A stretch of DNA of 45,642 nt from Shinella sumterensis. Lineage in GTDB: Bacteria; Pseudomonadota; Alphaproteobacteria; Rhizobiales; Rhizobiaceae. The number at the start of each line of letters is the position of its first letter. Position 1 is the stretch's first letter. Positions 7,345 through 17,112 of this stretch are shown here, piece by piece. Location of the stretch: the NCBI RefSeq assembly GCF_004514425.2, contig NZ_MYFN02000021.1, forward strand, positions 1-45,642. The letters run 5' to 3'. Under the pieces are notes generated by a model, which was given only the letters and a program-made list of their open reading frames with translations, had not been told where the DNA came from and made no database searches. Both the position numbers and the translations under genes were made by a program.

Positions 7345-9300
7345 CTATGGAGATAAAACGGCAGTCGCATTCCCTCGGTGTTGCATCAGAATTTCGGCGA
7401 TCGCCTTAGAGAATTCCGCTCTGCCTTTCTCGGTTAGATGCGACCGAGTGGCAAAGTAACTATCGGGATACTCGCTTGGTGTGTTCAATACATGCGAAGC
7501 ATCGATTTTAAGGAGACGAGCTATCGCTTTCTTTGCCCTTATAAAGCCGCCATCCGATTGTCCGAGAGGAACTGGAGGAATGAGCAGATACACTTTGGAT
7601 CGATCTATGCCGTCGAGTGCACGGAGTAGCGGCTGCTGTAGCTCCTGAAACGAGTCTGGCATATTTTGATCTATCACTGCCTTGGTGAGAGCTTTCTGGC
7701 TGGGATCGACCAGCGACCCACTTGCCGCAATCTCTCGCACAAGTGCTCTAGCGGTCGGATATCGTGCCGTGAAGGCCCCTTTCAGCCTGCCGAAATCTAT
7801 CGACTCAGGGGCGATGGAGTAGCCGCACAGCCGATCGCTGGAGCACGCCTGAACCAAGTCCTTCCACCGCTTCGGAATTGCCGCTCTGGAAAGTTGCAGG
7901 GGGTGGATTACGAGTATGATTTTATCAGGGAGCTTACCACGTTCTCTGAGCAAGCTGATCGCTGCTGCATCCCCCACGGCGCCTACCGATCCAAACATGC
8001 AGTATGACGCGATTCGATCTCCGGTTATCTCCGAAATCGTCGGCGGATGGATGCCCGTAAGGCACGAACTGTCGCCGAAAAAGGCCACATCGGTTTGCTC
8101 TCCCTGCGCTGCCCGTTTCAGTTGCTCTCTTACGATGTACGTTTCCGATGTCCACTCTCTTGGGATGGAACTTGCCATCCATGTAGTCGCGCCACCTGCA
8201 AACAGGAGGAAGCTTCCCAGAACGATGGCCGGCTTGAATATTCCTTGTGGCCGCCATTCGCGCACCGGATTCTCTATGAAATGCCAAGTCGCTGCGGCTA
8301 GCACCATCGTGATTGCCAGCAGTAAGAGCGCAGCCAGAATGCCCAGGCTACTTTCAGCGAAATAGAACTTCGTAATGACGTACAATGGCCAGTGCCAGAG
8401 ATACGCTGAATAGGAAATAAGTCCGACAAACCTGAGAGGAAACCACTTAAGCCCTCGGCTAACGAAACTCGTGGCTTCATGGGCAGGCCAAATGATAAGC
8501 GCTGCGCCTAGACAGGGGATGATCGCCCAAAAGCCAGGATACGGATATGCAGAGGTGAAAGTCAGCACCGAAATGGCGATCAGGATGATGCCGGCGGCTC
8601 TCATTAAGGCCGACATCTTGCGCGTCGCTATGGTGGGGGCAAGCACCAGGGCTGCTCCAAGTGAAAACTCCCACGCCCTTCCGAAGATCAGATAGAATGC
8701 CCCTCGTGGGTCAGATTGCATCTGCAATTGGCCGTATATGAAGCTGATCAGGCCAATGAAGGCAATGAGTGAGAGCAGTACGGCCGGACGCCTGCGGGAT
8801 ACGAGCGAAATTGCGACGAGCAGTGCTGGCCAGAGGATGTAGAACTGTTCCTCAACTGCCAAGCTCCAGAAGTGCAAAAATGGCTGCGCTTCCGTGTCAG
8901 CGGCGAAGTAGTCGGAACCGGCGTTGTAATAGAGGTTAGCAAGAAACGTTGCTGCGAAGAATGCGCTTTCCCGGAATTCCACGAAGTCCTGTGGCGGGTA
9001 TACGCAATATCCGGTGATCAGCGTTGCTCCTACAACGACAAACATCGCGGGCAAAATCCGTTTTGCCCGCCGGGTATAGAAATCGATAAAGGAAAATCTG
9101 CCGGCACTGATAGATTCCAGAATTATGCGGGAAATCAGGAACCCGGAGATGACAAAGAAAACATCAACACCGATGAAACCTCCCGTTAGGAAGGGCACCT
9201 CGAAGTGATATAGAATAACGGACAGGACGGCGACGGCCCGCAGACCGTCGATCTCATCGAAATAAGTGCTGCTGCTTCCTAAACCCCGCCGCAAAAGCAT
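7345..9300 (-). CDS. Acyltransferase-3 / SGNH surface glycan O-acyltransferase
   Basis: A 651-residue integral membrane protein of the OafA/YrhL type. The first ~370 residues carry about ten helices and the acyltransferase-3 signatures EIDGLRAVAVLSVILYHF and GGFIGVDVFFVISGFLISR, with the family's active-site histidine in LYHF. The C-terminal ~250 residues look like a periplasmic SGNH domain: VAFFGDSSCLTGIHPP provides the GDS block and the end has SHLTEKGRAEFS around the expected catalytic histidine. Such two-domain enzymes acetylate O-antigen or exopolysaccharide sugars. ATG 9300, after a GTGGGG purine run, is preferred; a TTG at 9354 and an ATG at 9330 are in frame upstream. Confidence 0.85.
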   Translation of the reverse strand: MLLRRGLGSSSTYFDEIDGLRAVAVLSVILYHFEVPFLTGGFIGVDVFFVISGFLISRIILESISAGRFSFIDFYTRRAKRILPAMFVVVGATLITGYCVYPPQDFVEFRESAFFAATFLANLYYNAGSDYFAADTEAQPFLHFWSLAVEEQFYILWPALLVAISLVSRRRPAVLLSLIAFIGLISFIYGQLQMQSDPRGAFYLIFGRAWEFSLGAALVLAPTIATRKMSALMRAAGIILIAISVLTFTSAYPYPGFWAIIPCLGAALIIWPAHEATSFVSRGLKWFPLRFVGLISYSAYLWHWPLYVITKFYFAESSLGILAALLLLAITMVLAAATWHFIENPVREWRPQGIFKPAIVLGSFLLFAGGATTWMASSIPREWTSETYIVREQLKRAAQGEQTDVAFFGDSSCLTGIHPPTISEITGDRIASYCMFGSVGAVGDAAAISLLRERGKLPDKIILVIHPLQLSRAAIPKRWKDLVQACSSDRLCGYSIAPESIDFGRLKGAFTARYPTARALVREIAASGSLVDPSQKALTKAVIDQNMPDSFQELQQPLLRALDGIDRSKVYLLIPPVPLGQSDGGFIRAKKAIARLLKIDASHVLNTPSEYPDSYFATRSHLTEKGRAEFSKAIAEILMQHRGNATAVLSP

Positions 9301-9695
9301 CTTCCCCACCGCGCCTCGTTGCAGCCGCATCCGATATAGAAAAATGGATATCAAATCTACAGGGCAGGTACGAGGTCGTCATCAGTTTTAGCGGACAAAA
9401 GAGAAAAACGGCATGTGCTACAGACTTTACATGTTGATAATCTTCAGCCAGCCACATCGATTTCGTTGGAGGCGTGGCCTGAGCAACAAGTTTTTACCTG
9501 CAATACACGTAACCAGATAGGTTTGGGGAATAAGGGGGAGGTGTTTGATTTCAATTAAGCCACCGGTGTTGGTATATGTTCGAAATTGCCCGGGAAGTCG
9601 AGAAAACCTTGGGCGGAGGGTTGAACTAGGACGATGAATCACAGACCTGCTTATCTGGCGTGGTTAGAGCAGTCCCTTTCTCGCCGGAGGCTCGT
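9301..9695. other. Divergent intergenic region, acyltransferase / ugd
   Basis: About 390 bp separate two divergent genes, and this is A+T-richer than its flanks. It must hold promoters for both directions. A GGAGG ribosome-binding site lies just before ugd at about 9684. I see no clear paired -35/-10, no long inverted repeat and no convincing small gene here. Confidence 0.4.
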
Positions 9696-10868
9696 ATGGT
9701 CATCAACGTAACAGTCGCAGGCATCGGTTATGTCGGTCTCTCAAATGCCGTGCTGCTTGCCCAGCATAATGATGTGATCGCATACGATATCGACGCTCAG
9801 CGTGTTGCGATGCTGAACGAGCGCATTTCGCCGATCGCCGATACGGAGATCGAGAATTACCTGCGAACAAGGCCGCTGCATCTGCGGGCAACGACGGACA
9901 AGGTAGAAGCCTTTGCCACGGCCAACTTCGTTGTCATCGCGACTCCCACTAACTACGACCCCGACCATAATTACTTCGATACAACGACCGTCGAGGCCGT
10001 TGTCGAAGATGTCCGGCAGGTCAACCGGGATGCCACTATCGTCATAAAGTCCACTATCCCGGTGGGTTATACCGCGTGGCTGCGCGCGGCCCGTGGCGAC
10101 GAAAAAATCCTGTTTTCACCGGAATTCCTGCGCGAAGGCAAGGCGCTTTATGACAACCTCCATCCTTCGCGCATCGTCATGGGAGCGGACACTCCGGAGG
10201 CTCGCCAATTCGCCGGTCTGTTACAGCAAGGCGCGGTGAAGGCGGACGTTCCAGTGCTCTTCACCGGTGCCGGCGAGGCGGAGGCGATCAAGCTCTTCGC
10301 CAACACCTATCTTGCCATGCGCGTCGCCTATTTCAACGAACTCGACTCCTATGCCATGACCCATGGCATCGACACGCGCCAGATCATCGAGGGCGTCGGC
10401 CTCGATCCGCGTATCGGCCAGCACTACAACAACCCCTCCTTCGGCTATGGGGGGTATTGCCTTCCGAAGGACACGAAACAGTTGTTATCGAACTTCAGCG
10501 ACGTGCCGCAGAACCTCATCCGCGCCATCGTCGACGCGAACACAACACGAAAGGAGTTCCTGGCCGCAGATATCGTGGCGCGTGATCCGGGTGTTGTTGG
10601 TGTCTATCGCCTGGCGATGAAGAAGGGATCGGACAATTTCCGCGAGTCCTCTATCCAGGGCATTATGAAGCGTATCAAAGCAAAGGGAATCCCGGTCATT
10701 ATCTACGAGCCGGATTTCGAAGGGGACACGTTTTTCCGCTCGGAGATCGTGCGCAACCTTGACGACTTCAAGCGCCGCGCCGACGTCATCATCGCCAACC
10801 GCCGTTCCGAGGACCTCGACGACGTCTGGGATAAAGTCTACACGCGTGACGTTTTTTTAAGGGATTGA
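9696..10868 (+). CDS. ugd: UDP-glucose 6-dehydrogenase
   Basis: A 390-residue enzyme that oxidises UDP-glucose to UDP-glucuronate with two NAD+, supplying uronic acid for surface polysaccharides. The NAD-binding GxGxxG is [18 protein letters not shown] at residues 5-22, followed by [27 protein letters not shown] and the catalytic-cysteine block [15 protein letters not shown] are all present. Length matches the short bacterial Ugd class (E. coli Ugd is about 388). The ATG at 9696 was chosen because GGAGG lies about 8 bp upstream and the protein then begins with the Rossmann strand; the longer frame from 9660 adds 12 unrelated residues. It stands alone on the plus strand between two minus-strand blocks. 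Confidence 0.95.
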   Translation: MVINVTVAGIGYVGLSNAVLLAQHNDVIAYDIDAQRVAMLNERISPIADTEIENYLRTRPLHLRATTDKVEAFATANFVVIATPTNYDPDHNYFDTTTVEAVVEDVRQVNRDATIVIKSTIPVGYTAWLRAARGDEKILFSPEFLREGKALYDNLHPSRIVMGADTPEARQFAGLLQQGAVKADVPVLFTGAGEAEAIKLFANTYLAMRVAYFNELDSYAMTHGIDTRQIIEGVGLDPRIGQHYNNPSFGYGGYCLPKDTKQLLSNFSDVPQNLIRAIVDANTTRKEFLAADIVARDPGVVGVYRLAMKKGSDNFRESSIQGIMKRIKAKGIPVIIYEPDFEGDTFFRSEIVRNLDDFKRRADVIIANRRSEDLDDVWDKVYTRDVFLRD

Positions 10869-11024
10869 TGACGCGTTAAGCGAGTAGTTCTGCGTTGAGT
10901 GCGGTCTTGTGAAGTGCGGCAACCATTGAAAGTTAAGCGCGCCGAATTTGGCTGAGGTCGCTTGCTGTCATATCCGGTTCATAAACAGCAAAGAGCGCCC
11001 GATCTCACGTGGGGCAAGTCTTCC

Positions 11025-11960
11025 TCAACCACGAACTTTCGAGCCATGACACAACTCCATCGCCTCGGCGATGGAAAATGGCGGTCGCCATCCCAGCAAA
11101 TGGCAGGTAGGTGCCGCATCGACTTGAAGATTCTCCGTCAGGCGCGCGACAGCCTCTTGGTGCCTCGTAAGCATCCCGATACCACGCAGGAAGGCAGGAG
11201 GAACCGGAATGCTCCTTGGCCGGTGCCCCGCTGCCAAGGTCAATTGTGAAAGCAGTTTATGCGTCGAAAGGTCATGCCCGTCGCTTGCCAAGAACACTTG
11301 GTTCGCTGCGTTGGGATGGTCGAGCATTGTGATCAGGAGATCGCAAAGGTTTCCGACATGAATGAAGGAGCGCTTATTCCTGACGGCCGAGAAGATCGAG
11401 GGTATGCCGAGGGCTGCCCATTTCATCAGACTGCGGAAATTGCCACCAACCCCCGCGCCGTAAACGAGCGGAGGACGGACGATCACAATTTCCAGGCCGG
11501 TTTGCCGGCCCAAAGCTGTAAGCGCTGCTTCTGCTTCGGCTTTTGATATACCATAAGGGTCTTGTGGATCCAGTGGGTCGACGGCGGTGAACGGTTTTCC
11601 GGGTTCGGTCCGCTCACCGTTTGCCTTGATCGAACTGACGAAGACGAATCGACGTACTCCCGCCTTGGCGGCTTGACGGGCAAGATTTGTTGTCGCGGTA
11701 ACATTGGCTTCGCGAAACACAGCAAGCGGGTCTGCGGTCGTCTCGCGCATGACATGAACGCGCGCCGCGAGATGCACCACGGTATCGACGCCTATCAGAT
11801 AGTCGCGCCAATCCATTTCGGGCCCGTAGGAGGGCACCGTTACCAGGCCCGGCAGCGTTTGTCGGCTGATACCCCGGGCGGGCAAGCCGCGACGCGCCAT
11901 CTCGGCCATTAAGTGGGATCCGACAAATCCCGAGGCCCCTGTGATCAGTGTTGTTCCCAT
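11025..11960 (-). CDS. NDP-sugar epimerase/4-ketoreductase (WreQ/WbpV-like)
   Basis: A 311-residue extended short-chain dehydrogenase. It has the N-terminal TLITGASGFVGSHL dinucleotide motif, VDTVVHLAARVHV, the SS at FVFVSSIKANG and the catalytic YGISK around residue 139. It is the third gene of a minus-strand trio (sugar transferase, membrane 4,6-dehydratase, this gene) with 12-19 bp spacing. In Rhizobium etli the equivalent trio WreU/WreV/WreQ makes and transfers N-acetylquinovosamine to start the O-antigen, and WreQ reduces the 4-keto intermediate; WbpV in Pseudomonas is comparable. A classical 4-epimerase is possible, and the sugar product (QuiNAc versus FucNAc) cannot be decided by eye. 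Confidence 0.75.
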   Translation of the reverse strand: MGTTLITGASGFVGSHLMAEMARRGLPARGISRQTLPGLVTVPSYGPEMDWRDYLIGVDTVVHLAARVHVMRETTADPLAVFREANVTATTNLARQAAKAGVRRFVFVSSIKANGERTEPGKPFTAVDPLDPQDPYGISKAEAEAALTALGRQTGLEIVIVRPPLVYGAGVGGNFRSLMKWAALGIPSIFSAVRNKRSFIHVGNLCDLLITMLDHPNAANQVFLASDGHDLSTHKLLSQLTLAAGHRPRSIPVPPAFLRGIGMLTRHQEAVARLTENLQVDAAPTCHLLGWRPPFSIAEAMELCHGSKVRG

Positions 11961-11972
11961 GGGAAATCTGTC

Positions 11973-13901
11973 TCAGCCGTGCGCGATCGCCTGTTCCGGC
12001 GGATCCTCGGCGGTAATCAGGGCAAATAGAAGTTTCTTGGCCTGCATTTCGTCTCCGGCAAGTATCGCCTGTTCGATATCCCGAAGCCAGGCTGCTATGT
12101 CATAGCGAGCGATCCCAGTCGAATCCGCCCGCATGATTTTCGGATGGCGTGTCGGCCGAGCGTTGTTGCGGTCGTAAAACAGTTCCTCGAAGAGTTTTTC
12201 TCCCGGTCGTTTACCGATCACCTCGATGGCAATGCCGTTGTCGGGGTTCTTGCTGTCGCGGACATGGAAGCCGGCCAGCCGGATCATGTTCTCGGCAAGG
12301 TCCCCGATACGCACGGGTTCGCCCATGTCCAGCAGGAAGACATCCCCTCCGACAGACAGAGCGCCTGCCTGGACGATCAGTTCTGCGGCTTCCGGGATCG
12401 CCATGAAGTAACGGGTCATGTCCGGATCGGTGACCGTTACGGGGCCGCCCTTGGCGATCTGCTGTTTGAAGAGTGGCACGACCGAGCCGTTCGAGCCGAT
12501 TACATTGCCAAAACGAACGGCACAGAAGACTTGCTTCTCCGATTTTGAATGCGCCTCGATCGCCATCTGCCGAACGATGAGTTCAGCCCAGCGTTTCGTT
12601 GCCCCCATCACATTCGTAGGCCGAACCGCCTTGTCGGATGAGATCAGCACGAAGCTTTCGATTTTCTGCTCCAACGCAATAGTCGCCACGGTCAAAGTGC
12701 CGAAAACGTTGTTCCGGATTCCTTCAAGCACATTCGCCTCAACGAGCGGGACGTGTTTGTGTGCCGCGGCGTGATAGAGAACCTGGACGCCATGGGTCCG
12801 GATGGCTCGTTCCACCGTCTTGGGGTCTGTCACTGAGCCAAGAACCGGGACGATCGGATAGTCTCCTGCCGCCAGTTCCTGCTCGATCCGGTAAAGCGAG
12901 TATTCGCTCGCTTCGAACAGAACGAGCTTCTTCGGTTTCCGGCGGACGATAAGACGACACAGCTCCGAGCCGATGGAGCCACCGGCGCCGGTGACCATGA
13001 CGGTCTTGCCGGTAAGCGCTTGGTCGAGCAGTTCGTTGTCGGCCGGCACAAAAGATCTTCCGAGCAGTTCATCAATCTCGATTTCGCGAATTTGGCTGAC
13101 GATGTAGCGCCCGTCCACGAGGTCCGAAATATCCGGCAGGCTACGAATCTTGATGCCGAGGCCCGTCACGCGGCTAAGCACGGCCTGTCGTCTAGTCACT
13201 GGGATGGACGACATGCTGAGCACTATTTCCTTGATTCCATATCGATCGATGAGTGACGACAGGTCATTGGAAGAAAAGACGCGGTAACCGCCGAGGTCGC
13301 GGCCATGATTGGCAGGATCGTCGTCGATCAGCCCCATGACGTAGCGATTGCCATGGCCTTTAAGGGCACGTGCCAGTTGGGCGGCAGCTGGCCCTGCACC
13401 GTAGATGAAAATCGGTTCTTCGCCGCGACGCAAGCCTGTACCTGAAACGAGGATACACTTGGCAGCAAAGCGCATACCGCCGATCAGGAGTGTTCCCAGG
13501 ATGAAATAAAGGAAAGGTACGGATCGGGGGACGATGCCCTGGCCTGCCATTTCCATTAGAAAGATGATAATGACCCAGCTCATCGTGGCGATGAGCATCG
13601 CCTTGATTATGGTCCAGATTGCCGCCTCCGGCAGGTAGCGAATCACGGACCGGTATAAGCCCAGCCGAATGAACACGGGAATCGCGACCACAGGAGCTAG
13701 CGCTGCAAGAAGCAAGCGCTGGCTTGTTATCGCCGGCGTCCAAATGGACAGGCGGATGGCATAGCTTGCCCAGAGCGCGAACATCAGAGCCATGATGTCG
13801 AAAATGATCATCAAAACCCGCTTCCAGAAGCGGGGCGTTCGGATGATTCTTTCCCTAAGGCGCCTGACCAGAGGTCGGTCGATCCATTCCGAGGTCAACA
13901 T
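11973..13901 (-). CDS. Membrane NDP-sugar 4,6-dehydratase (WbpM/CapD family)
   Basis: A 642-residue protein in the long WbpM/CapD/FlaA1-like class. Four hydrophobic helices lie in residues 25-170, then a CoA-binding-like Rossmann domain (IFIYGAGPAAAQLARAL) and a C-terminal dehydratase domain starting at VMVTGAGGSIGSELCRL (about residue 305). The active-site segment SSDKAVRPTNVMGATKRWAE carries the modified SxnK-type triad of this family rather than YxxxK. The family converts UDP-GlcNAc to the 4-keto-6-deoxy sugar, the first step to QuiNAc, FucNAc or bacillosamine. The neighbours support QuiNAc or FucNAc. It is in a minus-strand operon between the initiating transferase and the ketoreductase. 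Confidence 0.88.
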   Translation of the reverse strand: MLTSEWIDRPLVRRLRERIIRTPRFWKRVLMIIFDIMALMFALWASYAIRLSIWTPAITSQRLLLAALAPVVAIPVFIRLGLYRSVIRYLPEAAIWTIIKAMLIATMSWVIIIFLMEMAGQGIVPRSVPFLYFILGTLLIGGMRFAAKCILVSGTGLRRGEEPIFIYGAGPAAAQLARALKGHGNRYVMGLIDDDPANHGRDLGGYRVFSSNDLSSLIDRYGIKEIVLSMSSIPVTRRQAVLSRVTGLGIKIRSLPDISDLVDGRYIVSQIREIEIDELLGRSFVPADNELLDQALTGKTVMVTGAGGSIGSELCRLIVRRKPKKLVLFEASEYSLYRIEQELAAGDYPIVPVLGSVTDPKTVERAIRTHGVQVLYHAAAHKHVPLVEANVLEGIRNNVFGTLTVATIALEQKIESFVLISSDKAVRPTNVMGATKRWAELIVRQMAIEAHSKSEKQVFCAVRFGNVIGSNGSVVPLFKQQIAKGGPVTVTDPDMTRYFMAIPEAAELIVQAGALSVGGDVFLLDMGEPVRIGDLAENMIRLAGFHVRDSKNPDNGIAIEVIGKRPGEKLFEELFYDRNNARPTRHPKIMRADSTGIARYDIAAWLRDIEQAILAGDEMQAKKLLFALITAEDPPEQAIAHG

Positions 13902-13920
13902 GATCCTGCCACTAAACTCG

Positions 13921-14487
13921 CTAATGTTGAATGCCGGTTGCGCCGACCACTTTTATGACGGTCATGGCCAGAATGCGCAAATCGAAAAGAAAGCTTTGTC
14001 GCCTAAGGTACTCGGTATCCAATGCGACCTTGTCTTCAATCGCCAGCTCGTCCCGACCATTTACCTGTGCCCAGCCTGTGAGCCCAGGCAAAAGCAAATG
14101 TACATCCCTTGATGTGCGTGCGGCTATTAGATCTTCCTGATTGAAAAGAGCAGGGCGGGGCCCCACGAAGCTCATCTCCCCCTTAAGGATGCACCAGAGT
14201 TGCGGAAGTTCATCCAGACTTGTCTTGCGCAGGAAGCTGCCGAGAGGGGTCAGGTGTCTTGCAGGATCCCCAAGCAGATGGGTGGCGACGACGGGCGTAT
14301 CGATCTGCATCGTACGAAATTTGGGCATCCAAAACAGATGATTGCCACGGCCGACGCGCTGCGACCAGTAGAGAATCGGCCCTTTTGATGTGGTGCGGAC
14401 TGCAACTGCAAGGACAGCCATAGGTAGAGCGAGAGCGGCAAGCGCAGCGAAGGCCAGGGCGATATCGCATGCACGCTTCATAACCAT
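13921..14487 (-). CDS. Initiating undecaprenyl-phosphate sugar-1-P transferase
   Basis: A 188-residue monotopic polyprenyl-phosphate phosphoglycosyl transferase. It begins with [19 protein letters not shown], the usual basic-then-hydrophobic re-entrant segment, followed by [47 protein letters not shown] and [15 protein letters not shown]. All are standard for the small bacterial-sugar-transferase class; the DE of LDELPQ is the catalytic pair. ATG 14487 has GAGG nine bases upstream; a TTG at 14523 would add 12 residues. As first gene of the trio it is the WreU-like candidate that primes the lipid carrier with QuiNAc-1-P or a related sugar. Confidence 0.88.
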   Translation of the reverse strand: MVMKRACDIALAFAALAALALPMAVLAVAVRTTSKGPILYWSQRVGRGNHLFWMPKFRTMQIDTPVVATHLLGDPARHLTPLGSFLRKTSLDELPQLWCILKGEMSFVGPRPALFNQEDLIAARTSRDVHLLLPGLTGWAQVNGRDELAIEDKVALDTEYLRRQSFLFDLRILAMTVIKVVGATGIQH

Positions 14488-14523
14488 CGTTAATCGCCTC
14501 GAACTGGGTTTACGGATAGACAA

Positions 14524-14889
14524 TCCGCGCGTGAATAGGACAAATTGCTTCCAATCACCAGCGTCATGAAGCGCAGACTAAGAGCCATCGGAACAGGAGC
14601 AAGGCGATGTGATATAATGCTGCCGCTTCAGCAGGTGACCGGGGGCATCACAGCCACGTCCTTCGCTGCGCCACGATGCATGATAATCGCGTTGGCTAGA
14701 GCAGCCGAAGACGCGGTCCATAGCAGTGTAGGTCGCTACGAAACGCTGTGTTATCAAGATTGGATGAGCGTTCTATCATAAGCCACTTGCAGACATGCGG
14801 CGGAGAGTGTTACGCGCAAACCGCGAGACGGCGAGGCTCGTTTGCGATCGTATCAGTGACGATCTGTGTATCAGGAAAATGGTTTGGGG
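14524..14889. other. Divergent intergenic region upstream of sugar transferase and GT25
   Basis: 366 bp between divergent genes. A 78-codon open frame at 14545-14781 has no recognisable family and its composition does not look coding, so I leave it out. Promoters for both directions must be here, but none can be placed with confidence. A GGGG run directly precedes the GT25 start codon. Confidence 0.35.
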
Positions 14890-15624
14890 ATGAGCATTCG
14901 TATCTACGCGATCAATCTTGACCGTTCGGTCGATCGCTGGAGGAGTCTATCTCTAAGTGCAGACGCTTTTGGCTTTGATCTAGTTCGAATTTCGGGAGTT
15001 GATGGTGCAGAAACGCCGCCCGAAGAGCGCATCGACTGTGATTCAAAAAAATTCAAACGTAACAATGGCCGTGGCATGCTGCCTGGCGAATACGGCTGTT
15101 ATCGAAGCCATTTGGGAGCACTTGCCACATTCTACGCGACGGGTGAACTCACAGCTGTCATTGTGGAAGATGATATTAAGCTGTCTGTGGATCTTGTTGT
15201 GCGTGCCGACGCAGCTATCAAAGCCATTCCGGATGCAGACGTCGTGAAGCTATGCAACCACCGCGTTGTCGGTTTCAAGCATGTCACGACTTCGGAAGCG
15301 GGCGATGAGATCGGCCGTGCGGTGCATGGTCCGCAAGGATCCGCTGCGTGTTATGTCGTTACGCGGAAAGGCGCCAAGCGTTTGCTCGAAGGCCTGAACA
15401 TCATGGAATATCCGTGGGATGTCGCCTTGGAGCGTGGCTGGGCTTATGATGCGCAAATCTACACGACGCGTTATGACGTGGCCGCCCCAGGGCGTGATAG
15501 CACGACGATTGCCACAAGTTCTGTATACCGTTCCACCAAGTTTCCCTGGTGGAAGCGGTTCAGGACATACGCTATCCGAATCCGGGAGACTATTTGCAGG
15601 ATCGGATATGCGCGAAATGGCTGA
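14890..15624 (+). CDS. Glycosyltransferase family 25 protein
   Basis: A 244-residue protein of the LPS-biosynthesis GT25 family. It starts with IRIYAINLDRSVDRW, then RISGVDGAE, the conserved GEYGCYRSHLGAL and TAVIVEDDIKLS, whose EDD is the metal-binding motif; GSAACYVVTRKGAKRLLEG and YPWDVALERGW follow the family pattern. GT25 enzymes are typically galactosyl- or glucosyltransferases adding to LPS core or O-antigen. ATG 14890 was preferred over 14866 since it opens directly on the conserved strand and follows TTTGGGG. The next gene starts inside its last 17 bases, so the two are coupled. Confidence 0.85.
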   Translation: MSIRIYAINLDRSVDRWRSLSLSADAFGFDLVRISGVDGAETPPEERIDCDSKKFKRNNGRGMLPGEYGCYRSHLGALATFYATGELTAVIVEDDIKLSVDLVVRADAAIKAIPDADVVKLCNHRVVGFKHVTTSEAGDEIGRAVHGPQGSAACYVVTRKGAKRLLEGLNIMEYPWDVALERGWAYDAQIYTTRYDVAAPGRDSTTIATSSVYRSTKFPWWKRFRTYAIRIRETICRIGYARNG

Positions 15625-16948
15625 GCAACCTTCGGTATCGCGCACTCGTGTGAACGCCGTGCTGTTTTCTGTTTTATGGGCGCTCATGGCATCCGCTATG
15701 CTGGTGGAGAGCGATACCTATCGCTATATCTCCATCGCGTTGGTCGTATTCGCCGTTGTCTGGCAGAAGGATGACGTTCGACGTGTTTCCCGGGACTGGT
15801 TGACGACTGCCTGCTACGTTTGGGCTCTTTACGCGGCTGGCCGCTTTCTCTTTGGCGTGTTTGTCGCCGGAGAGAAGGGTACATCGGAATGGCTCTACAT
15901 CTTCCCAGCCGTGTTTCCGATTGTTGGTGTGGCCCTCTACGCCACCAGAGCCTATGTGTTCGCGGCCGCCACGTTGATTGTTTTCGTTGGTTTTGTGGCG
16001 CTCCTGACCACGCTGAGTCCTACCACGATCCTGGCAGGTGCGAGGGCGGCGCCGCTATTTCACAACAATCCCATTCATGCGGGGATTGGCAGTTGCATGC
16101 TTTTCTTGACCTCAGTCTTCTGGTCGCTCTACGCGGCGGAGACCGGGCGTTTGAGAGGCCGTTTCAAGTTGCCAATGTTGGGGTTGGGTGTACTCACGGC
16201 CATTCTCAGTCTTTTCGGCGCTCTTGGCGCGCAATCGAAAGGCGCTTGGTTGGCGCTCGTCTTCGTCATGGTTCTGATGGCTACTCTCACGTTGCTCCAT
16301 CATGCGGGCAGATGGCGGTTGCATCTCTTGAGCGGCCTCTTCTTGACTGCGGTGGCGATGGTTTTGATTTCAACCTCCTATGTCGAGAAGGTTGCAGGCC
16401 CCACGATCGAAGCCGCGGCGAAACTGACGGATGACACCGTTACGACGGAGGGGCCGATTGCATCCATGCAAAGGGCGATCGCTGACCCGTCGACACCGTC
16501 ACCCATGCGCGAACGTCTGAAATTGTGGTCGAATGCCATTGAGTTGATCCAGGCCGCTCCGCTCTTTGGTTGGGGCAATGAATGGCTGCGTGAGTGGCGC
16601 AAAACGACCTATGCGGACGTCGACTTCACGTTGATCCACAATGGTTATCTCGAAATCATGGTTCGCCACGGCATTCTCGGAATAGCCCTCCTGCTTGTTT
16701 TCGTGGTGATCTCCGTCGGCCGCATCCATGCTGCGCACCGCAGTGGTGTCATCTCCTCCAGCCTTACAGCCTATTTGTACAGTCTCGGCTTCTTCTTCTT
16801 CTGCACGATAACGACGAACTCCAACAACCGTCTTGCTCTGGGTGAATCCTTCTTCATTCTGGGAGCTGCGGCCGTGTTTGCGATCAGTCTCGCGCAGGAA
16901 GATTGGATGCGACGTGAGGACCGCGAGCGTTTGTCCGTCAAGATTTAA
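15608..16948 (+). CDS. O-antigen ligase / polymerase (Wzy/WaaL-like)
   Basis: A 446-residue protein with about ten to twelve membrane helices and the typical Wzy_C/O-antigen-ligase periplasmic loop. Inside that loop are RERLKLWSNAIELI and LFGWGNEWLREW, then the conserved HNGYLEIMVRHGILGIALL, followed by the last helices. These enzymes join undecaprenyl-linked O-antigen to lipid A-core or polymerise repeat units. ATG 15608 follows GCAGGAT and overlaps the GT25 gene by 17 bp; the longer open frame upstream is only a shadow of GT25. Ligase and polymerase cannot be separated by sequence alone, but the single loop with HxxY favours the ligase family. Confidence 0.85.
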   Translation: MREMAEQPSVSRTRVNAVLFSVLWALMASAMLVESDTYRYISIALVVFAVVWQKDDVRRVSRDWLTTACYVWALYAAGRFLFGVFVAGEKGTSEWLYIFPAVFPIVGVALYATRAYVFAAATLIVFVGFVALLTTLSPTTILAGARAAPLFHNNPIHAGIGSCMLFLTSVFWSLYAAETGRLRGRFKLPMLGLGVLTAILSLFGALGAQSKGAWLALVFVMVLMATLTLLHHAGRWRLHLLSGLFLTAVAMVLISTSYVEKVAGPTIEAAAKLTDDTVTTEGPIASMQRAIADPSTPSPMRERLKLWSNAIELIQAAPLFGWGNEWLREWRKTTYADVDFTLIHNGYLEIMVRHGILGIALLLVFVVISVGRIHAAHRSGVISSSLTAYLYSLGFFFFCTITTNSNNRLALGESFFILGAAAVFAISLAQEDWMRREDRERLSVKI

Positions 16949-17010
16949 CCCGCGTCTCGGCAAGCCCACCGGATTACGGCTCCCTGCGCGAGCCGGAGAA
17001 GCGGCCCACC

Positions 17011-17029
17011 TAATCGACCTACTCGATTA
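17011..17029. promoter_or_regulatory. Inverted repeat TAATCGA-5-TCGATTA
   Basis: A perfect 7-bp inverted repeat with a 5-bp spacer lies about 85-100 bp upstream of the Rieske gene start and about 65 bp after the O-antigen ligase stop. It is too short and lacks a T-run for a terminator. A dimeric regulator operator is the simplest reading. This is sequence pattern only. Confidence 0.4.
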
Positions 17030-17112
17030 ATTCCCCTCTCTCCGGCATCTTGCCGGCTGTCCGGCACCCCGGAATACTTGGCGTCAAATTGTCATTGAGG
17101 GTCATGTGCGGG

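Noticed and set aside
14545-14781. 78-codon frame in the divergent gap before GT25
   Set aside because: No ribosome-binding site, no family, composition unlike neighbours.
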